A stretch of DNA of 64,000 bases from Flavobacterium sp. ENC (GTDB lineage Bacteria; Bacteroidota; Bacteroidia; Flavobacteriales; Flavobacteriaceae), in contig NZ_JAJMOY010000003.1 in assembly GCF_020991415.1 (NCBI RefSeq), forward strand, positions 611,186 through 675,185, given 5' to 3'. How positions within the stretch are numbered: the stretch's first letter is position 1; the number at the start of each line of letters is the position of its first letter. The position numbers were made by a program, and so were the translations under genes. This document shows positions 57,130 through 64,000 of this stretch, piece after piece. A model generated the notes under the pieces. That model saw only the letters and a list, made by a program, of their open reading frames with translations. It did not search any database and was not told where the DNA came from.

Positions 57130-59607
57130 ATGTCATTAAAATTTTATTTCTTATTCACAACAATATTTTTTACCAGCCTGACTGGCTTTGCTCAATCCTA
57201 TGAAAAAACAGATTTTGGGATAAAAGCATCCACTAAAACTGCCATTGTAGAAATCCAGTTTTACAGTTCTCAAATAATTCGGGTTGTAAAATATCCTGTC
57301 GGAAAGAAATTTGATAAAAAAAGCCTGTCGGTTATAAAGGCTGCTGAAAACACAAAGTTCACCATTAATAAAAAAGATAGCATTCTTTCTTTGAAGAGCA
57401 CAAGTATTGAAGCCATTTTGAATCTGAATAGTGCAACAATAACTTTTAAAACAATTAATGGTAGTCCATTGTTAAGTGAAAAAACTTCAGAAGCACTTTT
57501 TACAGATTTTAATGATTCAGGTATTCAGACGAACAGCGTAGCACAATCTTTTATTCTTGATAAAAAAGAGTCAATTTACGGATTGGGGATTCTCCAAAAT
57601 GGGAAAATGTCCCAAAGAAATCAAAAAATCCACATGGTACAGAATAACACTTGGGATTTTGTTACCTTTTTTCAGTCTGATAAAGGATATGGACTTTTTT
57701 GGGATAATTACTCACCAACCGACTTTAGCGATACTCCTGAAGCAACTTCTTTTAAATCTGAAGTAGGGGATGGGGTAGATTATTATTTTATGAAGAGCAA
57801 CAATGCTGATGGTGTAATCGCCCAAATGCGTGATTTAACCGGGCAGGTACCGATGTTTCCTAAATGGACTTTTGGCTTCTGGCAAAGTAAAGAGCGTTAT
57901 AAAAGCCAAAACGAAACCGTTGAGGTGGTAAAAAAATATCGTGATTTAGGAGTTCCGTTAGACGGAATTATTCAGGATTGGCAATATTGGGGCGATAATT
58001 ATCACTGGAATGGGATGAGTTTTTTAAATCCGGAATTTTCAAAACCTCAGGAAATGATAGATGATATTCATAATTTGAATGCACATCTGCTTATTTCAAT
58101 CTGGTCGTCCTTTGGCCCGAAAACACCACAATTTCAGGAGATGAAAAGTAAAAATATGCTGATGGACTTTCAGACCTGGCCACAATCAGCAAAAGAGATA
58201 TGGCCGCCGGATATGAACTTCCCTTCAGGGGTACAGGTATATGATGCCTATAATCCTGAGGCAAGAGATATTTATTGGAAATACCTTAACAAAGGCTTAT
58301 TTTCTTTAGGTATTGACGGCTGGTGGATGGATTCTACAGAACCGGATCATTTAGATATTAAGCTGGAAGACTTTGACAATAAAACATTTTTGGGATCCTT
58401 CAGAAAGGTCAGAAATGCTTATCCATTAATGACAGTGGGAGGAGTTTATGACCATCAACGTGCACAATCATCTGAAAAAAGGGTTTTTATCTTAACACGT
58501 TCGGCCTTTGCCGGGCAACAGCGTTATGGAGCTAATACATGGTCGGGTGATGTGAATTCTTCCTGGGAAAATCTCCGAAATCAAGTTCCTGCGGGATTAA
58601 ATTTTTCTTTATGTGGTATTCCATACTGGAATAGTGATATTGGCGGTTTTTTTGCCGGTGCCTACAATAAAAATGGAAATAACGGTTCGGGGGCTAAAAA
58701 TTCATCGTACCAGGAACTATACTTAAGATGGCTGCAGTTTGGAGCATTTACGCCCATGATGCGTTCCCACGGTACAGACATACCACGAGAAATATACCAG
58801 TTTGGACAAAAAGGAGAAACCATCTACGATGCTATTGAAAAAACAATTCATTTGCGTTATTCATTATTGCCCTATATTTATTCAAATGCCTGGAAAGTGA
58901 CAAATGGACAGTCTAGCATGATGCGGGCTTTAGTCATGGATTTTAATCATGATGAAAGAGTCAAAGATATCAACAATGAATATTTGTTTGGTCAGTCCAT
59001 ACTGGTAGCCCCTGTTGTTAATGCTCAGTATACTCCTGAAGTCATCGTAAAAACTAATGAAGAGACAGGGTGGGACAAAAAAGAAAATAAGGACAATGCT
59101 AAAAATCCCGGGATAGACTTTAGCGAGAAAAAATCAAAAAAGATATATCTTCCAGCCGGAACGCAGTGGTACGACTTCTGGACCAATAATAAATACAAGG
59201 GAGGACAGGAAATTGAAAAGGAAACCCGTATTGATGAAATACCATTATATATTAGGGCAGGCAGTATTATTCCTTTTGGACCCAAAGTACAATATGCTGA
59301 TGAAAAGAAATGGGACAACCTTGAAATTAGAGTTTATGAAGGAGCTGATGGTGAATTTACGCTTTATGAAGATGAAGGGGATAATTATAATTACGAAAAA
59401 GGGAAATATACGAACATTACATTCAAGTGGAACGATTCTAAGAAGGTTTTAACAATTGAAAAACAAAAGGGACAATTCGATGGAATGATCAAACAACGGC
59501 AGTTTAAAGTTGTCAGAATTTCTGCAAATCCTGAAAATCAACAAAACCTAACTAAATTTAGTAAAGTAGTGGATTACACGGGAAATACAATTTCAGTAAA
59601 AATGTAA
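57130..59607 (+). CDS. GH31 alpha-glucosidase/alpha-xylosidase-type hydrolase
   Basis: An 825-residue retaining GH31 with a signal peptide (ending LTGFAQS). The N-terminal galactose-mutarotase-like beta-sandwich is followed by the TIM barrel. Nucleophile Asp401 is in GWWMDSTEPDH and acid/base Asp474 in WSGDVNSSW; the DIGGF substrate-binding motif follows. C-terminal domains contain the proximal beta-sandwich and the YEGADGEFTLYEDEGDNYNYE motif. The WMDSTEPD form (rather than WxDMNE) favours alpha-xylosidase-like or other non-starch GH31 activity. A ~210-bp gap separates it from the GH43 gene, so it may have its own promoter. Which alpha-linked sugar it removes in this PUL is not clear. Confidence 0.92.
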   Translation: MSLKFYFLFTTIFFTSLTGFAQSYEKTDFGIKASTKTAIVEIQFYSSQIIRVVKYPVGKKFDKKSLSVIKAAENTKFTINKKDSILSLKSTSIEAILNLNSATITFKTINGSPLLSEKTSEALFTDFNDSGIQTNSVAQSFILDKKESIYGLGILQNGKMSQRNQKIHMVQNNTWDFVTFFQSDKGYGLFWDNYSPTDFSDTPEATSFKSEVGDGVDYYFMKSNNADGVIAQMRDLTGQVPMFPKWTFGFWQSKERYKSQNETVEVVKKYRDLGVPLDGIIQDWQYWGDNYHWNGMSFLNPEFSKPQEMIDDIHNLNAHLLISIWSSFGPKTPQFQEMKSKNMLMDFQTWPQSAKEIWPPDMNFPSGVQVYDAYNPEARDIYWKYLNKGLFSLGIDGWWMDSTEPDHLDIKLEDFDNKTFLGSFRKVRNAYPLMTVGGVYDHQRAQSSEKRVFILTRSAFAGQQRYGANTWSGDVNSSWENLRNQVPAGLNFSLCGIPYWNSDIGGFFAGAYNKNGNNGSGAKNSSYQELYLRWLQFGAFTPMMRSHGTDIPREIYQFGQKGETIYDAIEKTIHLRYSLLPYIYSNAWKVTNGQSSMMRALVMDFNHDERVKDINNEYLFGQSILVAPVVNAQYTPEVIVKTNEETGWDKKENKDNAKNPGIDFSEKKSKKIYLPAGTQWYDFWTNNKYKGGQEIEKETRIDEIPLYIRAGSIIPFGPKVQYADEKKWDNLEIRVYEGADGEFTLYEDEGDNYNYEKGKYTNITFKWNDSKKVLTIEKQKGQFDGMIKQRQFKVVRISANPENQQNLTKFSKVVDYTGNTISVKM

Positions 59608-59709
59608 TTTTGAGTTTTGTGCAGTGAAATTACTGAAATACAACAAAGCAAACCACTCCTGTTTATTTGGATTCCAATAATAAAAAAACTAAAAAGCTAT
59701 TTGAGTGTA

Positions 59710-61299
59710 TTACTTAATGTTCTTATTTTCTTCACGCTCTTTTTGCAGATAGGTAATAAAGTTCAATGGTGAAACACCTGTTACTTTTTTAAAGGTAATG
59801 GTAAATCTGCTATGTGATGAGAAACCGGATTGATCGGCAAGATAACTTATTTTATATTTTAAGTACGTATCGTCATTTTTTAATCGGTCAATAATATAGT
59901 TTATTCGTAATTCATTTATGTAACTGGCAAAATCTTTTGATTTATGTTTATTAATGACATACGATAAGTAACGCTGGTTTATATTAAGTTCTGTTGCAAC
60001 AGAATTTAAGGATATATCTTTATTCAGGTAATAATGTGACTTCTTAATATCGAGCAATCCTTTTAAAATACTCATCTCAGTCGCTTCTGACATATATTCC
60101 TTTGAAATCTCTTTTTTAGATGTTATTTCCGGATATTCTTTTTGGCTTTTTTCTGGATTTTCTTCTTCATTCGCAGGCGCTGTTTCACTTTTGTCTATAA
60201 AATCTTTAAATTTTTTATAATCCTGTTTTCGTCTAAAGATGTAGATTCCAATCGTAATTAAAACAATAAAAATACAAATACCAATAATCATATATTTACT
60301 TTTCTGATAATTAGACTGGTTATCTGCCTGTTTTTTATGAAGTGTTTTAATTAAATCATCTGCAATAATTTTACGATTGTATTCATCATCCTTATGTAGC
60401 TTTAAATTCTTTTCATTATAAGTGATGTATTTTTTGTTATCTGTTTTTTTATAAAAATCCAATAAAGATGTATATACCTCCTGCTTAAGTGTGAAAAAAT
60501 TTGAATCTTCAGCTATTTGCTCGGCTTTTTGGTAATTCTGCAGCGCTTTATCATAATTGCCTGTTGAAGCATATACATTTCCAAAGCCGTTATAAAGAAA
60601 ACCTTTCAAAGGGCTGTTTGAGGACTGAGAAACTTCAAGTTCTTTAGATGCTTTTTGATAATAAATTAAAGAGGAATCAACCTTTTTCATTAAAAGGTAA
60701 TTTTTGGCAATAAGTTCGTCATTTACGGCTGTTTGAAAATTTACATCAATACTCGATCCGGCTTTTTTGAATAATTGATTTCCTGCTTTAAGACTTGAAA
60801 TTGCTTTTGAATAATTTAAAGCATACATTTCATAGTAGGCTATTTCCTGAGATAAATTTCCCTGAAATTTATACATTTCACTTTTATTCTCGATTTTTCT
60901 GCTTACGGCAACTGCTTTATGTAAATGAATTTTCCCTACACTGTAAATATCATTTTCTCTGTACAGTGTTGATAAGAAGCCATTTATTCTTGCCTGCATA
61001 GTATAATTCTTGTCAATTATCCCAAGGCTGTCTGCAGTTTTTAAAGACGCAATGGCTTCAGTACGTAAGCCATACTGACGCAGAAGAGTCGCTTTTAGCA
61101 TACAGGCTTTAATGCGTTCTAAATTATTATTTGAAATCCTGTAAAGATAATCGGTGTTTTGTAAAGCTTTTTTCGGATTTGAAGCAAGCAATATCTGGGC
61201 TGTTTCTGAAAAAATACGATCGTATTTCGAATTTTGGCAATAACTTAATTGATGTGAAAGAATAGCTATTGCAAGGAGGATAAGTGATTTTAAACGCAT
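59710..61299 (-). CDS. TPR sensor with AraC-type DNA-binding domain, membrane-spanning
   Basis: A 529-residue regulator on the minus strand. Residues 1-22 look like a signal peptide (LLAIAILSHQLSYCQ), then ~8 TPR-like helical repeats (e.g. FLYNGFGNVYASTGNYDKALQNYQKAEQIAE) in the periplasm. One TM helix at ~334-355 (MIIGICIFIVLITIGIYIFRR) leads to a linker and a C-terminal AraC-type HTH (~420-529; INQRYLSYVINKHKSKDF, ISYLADQSGFSSHSRFTITF, TGVSPLNFI). It would bind DNA while tethered to the membrane. It ends convergently with GH31 and diverges from the surface-protein genes, which may be its targets. It lacks kinase and receiver domains, so it is not an HTCS. Confidence 0.9.
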   Translation of the reverse strand: MRLKSLILLAIAILSHQLSYCQNSKYDRIFSETAQILLASNPKKALQNTDYLYRISNNNLERIKACMLKATLLRQYGLRTEAIASLKTADSLGIIDKNYTMQARINGFLSTLYRENDIYSVGKIHLHKAVAVSRKIENKSEMYKFQGNLSQEIAYYEMYALNYSKAISSLKAGNQLFKKAGSSIDVNFQTAVNDELIAKNYLLMKKVDSSLIYYQKASKELEVSQSSNSPLKGFLYNGFGNVYASTGNYDKALQNYQKAEQIAEDSNFFTLKQEVYTSLLDFYKKTDNKKYITYNEKNLKLHKDDEYNRKIIADDLIKTLHKKQADNQSNYQKSKYMIIGICIFIVLITIGIYIFRRKQDYKKFKDFIDKSETAPANEEENPEKSQKEYPEITSKKEISKEYMSEATEMSILKGLLDIKKSHYYLNKDISLNSVATELNINQRYLSYVINKHKSKDFASYINELRINYIIDRLKNDDTYLKYKISYLADQSGFSSHSRFTITFKKVTGVSPLNFITYLQKEREENKNIK

Positions 61300-61912
61300 A
61301 TAAAAAGAATAAATATAAATTAAGATACTACTATAATTACCATAGTTTCTTTTTAATTAGTCATATAGACTATATGATTTTTTAATTTGCTGAAATTTAA
61401 TATAGTACAGGAAATATTCAGGAACTCTCTTTGAAAATCTAAATTTCCTGTTTATTGCCTGACAGAAACAAAAATATGCATTTTTATTCAAAACTAGTTT
61501 AAAAACTGTATTTGTATTTCCTTCTTTCTTTCATTATATCAATTGTTTCTACTCTATATAATTATAAACTCAACAGGTATTATACGATCTGTGAAACTGT
61601 TATTTGTTTATCGCAATTCTAAAAATAAAAATAAATGATTTTTTGCCTGACAATGAAGTTTATGAGGTCACAATTGAAAATATTTGAAATAAATATAACT
61701 AATTGTTTGTCAGTTGTTTATGTTTTATTTTTTAGATACGTATTTTAGTTATTGCGTAATAGGTAAAACATATTTATCCTTTTTTAAAGAGAGATTCATC
61801 AGTTTTGCACTACTATAAAAAAATGAGATCCGGATAAACAAAGCACATAAATTTTATGTGTAGGACTAATCCCAGGAATGACTAAAAAATACTTTTTTTA
61901 AATTTTAATTAT
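61300..61912. other. Divergent intergenic region (613 bp)
   Basis: AT-rich, no ORF of note. It lies between the start of the TPR/AraC regulator and the start of the 102-residue exported protein, so it should hold both promoters. A 17-bp perfect palindrome lies at 61361-61377. TTTTG at ~61812 could be a -33 element for the rightward genes, but no matching TAnnTTTG was found at the right distance. Confidence 0.5.
61361..61377. promoter_or_regulatory. 17-bp palindrome, possible operator
   Basis: TCATATAGACTATATGA is a perfect inverted repeat (8-bp arms, 1-base spacer) 62 bases upstream of the TPR/AraC start. The size and symmetry suit a dimeric regulator site, possibly for autoregulation. AT-rich composition raises the chance of coincidence. 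Confidence 0.35.
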
Positions 61913-62221
61913 ATGATGAACTTTACTTTTTTGAAAATTTTAACAAACACCGTAAAGCTGAGATTAAATATATTTCTCCTCTGTTTTATATTGTTAATAT
62001 GCGCGAATAAAAGTTATTCGAAAACACCTTTAGTTGCCGCTCCTGTTTTACAGGAAGGTCCGGCAAAAAAATCTTTTTATAATTCATTCTTTTTTTCAAT
62101 AGTTGATTTTAATAGTATGGTAACTACCGGAACTGCTTCTCTTTTTGGGGAAAGAGTTCGAGATGCCTTGAATAACCAAAATGCAATTTTTTATACCAGT
62201 ACTATAATCTTAAAGCAGTAA
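61913..62221 (+). CDS. Small exported protein of unknown function next to the giant surface protein
   Basis: A 102-residue protein not recognised. Residues ~17-36 form a hydrophobic signal segment ([19 protein letters not shown]), so it is exported. The mature ~66 residues ([16 protein letters not shown] ... [18 protein letters not shown]) have no known motif. ATG at 61913 or 61916 could start it. It stops two bases before the next gene, so both are on one mRNA. The arrangement suggests an accessory role in surface-protein export or anchoring, or simply a small divergent product; there is no direct evidence. Confidence 0.6.
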   Translation: MMNFTFLKILTNTVKLRLNIFLLCFILLICANKSYSKTPLVAAPVLQEGPAKKSFYNSFFFSIVDFNSMVTTGTASLFGERVRDALNNQNAIFYTSTIILKQ

Positions 62222-62223
62222 CT

Positions 62224-64000
62224 ATGAAAATCATTACTTCAAAAAAGAAAGAAAATAAACGCACTGAACTGGACTTTTTGTTGCATTATGCAAAAATTAT
62301 TTCCACTATAGTTTTATTTTTCTTTACATCAATTATAGCAAATGCACAATGTGCACCATCAGGGTCGAATCCGGATACTGATGGAGACGGATTTGCCAAC
62401 AGTTGTGATACCGATAGTGATAATGATGGAATTACAGATATTGTTGAGGGTCGCTTTACGTGTACAAATTCTGTAACTACAAGTATGAACACCGTACCGT
62501 ATCCTTTAAATACGCTGTTCAATGCCGCGCAGAATACGACACCAGTTACAATTGACAACCTTTCCTACGGCACATTAAACTTTACTGCCTCCTTAGTTGG
62601 GACTGCAACGTGGGGTGCTGCCAGCGGTACATCTGGAAATGTCAATCGTGTAGGAGGTGTTCAGATTAAAAACAACTTTTCGGCTGTTGGTGACTATATT
62701 TATTTACAACCTATAAATACCAGAACAACGAATACGGGTGCAGTGGCAAATCCTAGTAATTATGCATTGTATACTTTACTACTTCCCTATAAAACGGATA
62801 ACTTTCAGTTTATTTCAGCAGGATTGAATTCTGACGATGCTTACGAAATTTATGCCTTCAACGGGGCTACTCCAATTCCTTTAAATCCCTCTAACCTTTC
62901 TAATTTTAGCCCTGCATTGGGAACGGCAGGTACATGGACCGTTAGTGACTTGGGGAATGGATTAAAAGTTACAAATGCTCTTGCAGCGGGTGGTGCTGAT
63001 GTTGATCAGAACCTATTTACAACTACAATTACGGGAGCGGTTACACGAATTGAGATACGATCTTATAAAAACCTCACAGGAACCAATTCTAATACTGTTA
63101 CAACTGGAATTACAAGTTTGATTTATTGTTCCGATTATTCCATAGTTGATTCTGATGCTGATGGAATATCCAATTATCTTGATTTAGACTCTGATAATGA
63201 TGGTTGCACAGATGCCAACGAATATTATAATTCAGCAATTGCGGATGGTGGTGATGGTGGTACTTATGGCACAGGAACGCCTTTAGTAGGTTCGGAAGGT
63301 CAGGTCACCACGGCATCTTATACAGGTAATTATAACAATGTAACCGTTGCCACACAACTTAATATTACCTCACAGCCATCGAATTCAATTGTAAATGCGG
63401 GAGCTAATACCAGTTTCACAGTAGGTGCTACCGGAATAAATACTACTACATTTAACGCAGGTACCGCTAATTATACCATACCACCGGCAACAAATGCAAA
63501 TGCTGGCCTTGTTTATCAGTGGCAAATAAGCACTAACAGTGGCTCGACATGGACCAATATAAGCAATGGAGGGCAATATAGTGGAGCAACTACTGCTTCG
63601 CTTTCAGTAAACAATACAACTGCCGCTCAAAATGGCAATCAATTTAGAGCTGTAGTTTCTCATAGTGGAAAAATTTGTCCAATAATATCTAATACTGCTC
63701 AAATAACAATATTGCAAGCCAATGTAGGTATTACCAAAACAGTTAATAATCTTACTCCAAATATAGGGAGCAACGTCATTTTTACTCTGACTGCAGACAA
63801 TGCAGGACCGAACAATGCTGCAGGGGTTGAAGTTACAGATGTACTGCCGAATGGCTATACTTTTGTTAGCGCTACACCAAGTGTTGGGACATTTAACAGC
63901 GGGACAGGATTATGGACCGTTGGTACTTTAAACAATGGAGCCAACGCTACCTTAACAGTTACTGCTACTGTAAATGCTACAGGAAACTATGCCAATACAG
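62224..64000 (+). CDS. Giant repeat surface protein, N-terminal part (3' end off window)
   Basis: The frame stays open from ATG 62224 to the window end (592 residues). A long N-region with a signal peptide ([18 protein letters not shown]) precedes thrombospondin type-3-like calcium motifs: [24 protein letters not shown] near the start and [20 protein letters not shown] around residue 310-330. An Ig-like segment ([17 protein letters not shown]) follows at ~430. A DUF11-type repeat begins at about residue 500 ([20 protein letters not shown] ... [19 protein letters not shown]). Such proteins in Flavobacteria are usually very long adhesins exported by the type IX system, with the sorting domain at the far C terminus, which is off the window here. 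Confidence 0.88.
   Translation, partial: MKIITSKKKENKRTELDFLLHYAKIISTIVLFFFTSIIANAQCAPSGSNPDTDGDGFANSCDTDSDNDGITDIVEGRFTCTNSVTTSMNTVPYPLNTLFNAAQNTTPVTIDNLSYGTLNFTASLVGTATWGAASGTSGNVNRVGGVQIKNNFSAVGDYIYLQPINTRTTNTGAVANPSNYALYTLLLPYKTDNFQFISAGLNSDDAYEIYAFNGATPIPLNPSNLSNFSPALGTAGTWTVSDLGNGLKVTNALAAGGADVDQNLFTTTITGAVTRIEIRSYKNLTGTNSNTVTTGITSLIYCSDYSIVDSDADGISNYLDLDSDNDGCTDANEYYNSAIADGGDGGTYGTGTPLVGSEGQVTTASYTGNYNNVTVATQLNITSQPSNSIVNAGANTSFTVGATGINTTTFNAGTANYTIPPATNANAGLVYQWQISTNSGSTWTNISNGGQYSGATTASLSVNNTTAAQNGNQFRAVVSHSGKICPIISNTAQITILQANVGITKTVNNLTPNIGSNVIFTLTADNAGPNNAAGVEVTDVLPNGYTFVSATPSVGTFNSGTGLWTVGTLNNGANATLTVTATVNATGNYANT

Noticed and set aside
62286..62558. 90-residue minus-strand ORF opposite the adhesin start
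   Set aside because: The plus strand carries a signal peptide and calcium-binding repeats in an uninterrupted frame; the minus frame is its shadow.

Overview
The window looks like part of a Bacteroidota chromosome, most likely Flavobacterium or a close relative in Flavobacteriaceae. The evidence is AT-rich DNA, two SusC/SusD pairs, two hybrid two-component (HTCS) sensor-regulators, lipoproteins with Cys soon after the signal peptide, Bacteroidota-type promoters (TTTG / TAnnTTTG) instead of sigma70 boxes, and intergenic gaps filled with foldback repeats. No rRNA, tRNA, CRISPR array, integrase or transposase was seen. Almost the whole window is a carbohydrate-foraging region, with nearly all genes on the + strand.

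Region 1 (1-17.4 kb) starts with the 3' part of a GH89 alpha-N-acetylglucosaminidase. SusC/SusD pair 1, two GH92 alpha-mannosidases, a small exported protein of unknown function, a large lipoprotein metallophosphoesterase and HTCS 1 follow. The substrate is probably a mannose-rich, GlcNAc-containing glycan.

Region 2 (17.4-18.6 kb) is non-coding. It holds eight copies of a ~133-bp repeat, each carrying two inverted 20-bp palindromes, an arrangement like REPINs.

Region 3 (18.6-37.7 kb) has myo-inositol oxygenase, a LacZ-type GH2, an HGSNAT/NagX-like membrane acyltransferase, a sodium/solute symporter, two GH28s, a GH51 arabinofuranosidase, a GH95 and HTCS 2. It handles galactose, galacturonate, arabinose and fucose or L-galactose linkages, and inositol.

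Region 4 (37.7-59.6 kb) is a second PUL: a SusE/F-like glycan-binding lipoprotein, SusC/SusD pair 2, two GH30s, GH2, GH27, a propeller-GH51 fusion, a double GH43 and a GH31. This enzyme set fits type II arabinogalactan (the glycan of arabinogalactan-proteins, AGPs).

Region 5 (59.7-64 kb) has a membrane-spanning TPR/AraC regulator on the - strand. Divergent from it are a small exported protein and the start of a very long surface protein with DUF11-like and calcium-binding repeats, which runs off the window.

The most interesting reading, which is inference, is that regions 1, 3 and 4 together could dismantle a whole GPI-anchored plant arabinogalactan-protein. Region 4 would take the arabinogalactan. 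GH92, an acyltransferase, GH89, a phosphoesterase and inositol oxygenase would take the mannose, glucosamine, phosphate and inositol of the anchor. The repeat array is the most distinctive non-coding feature.
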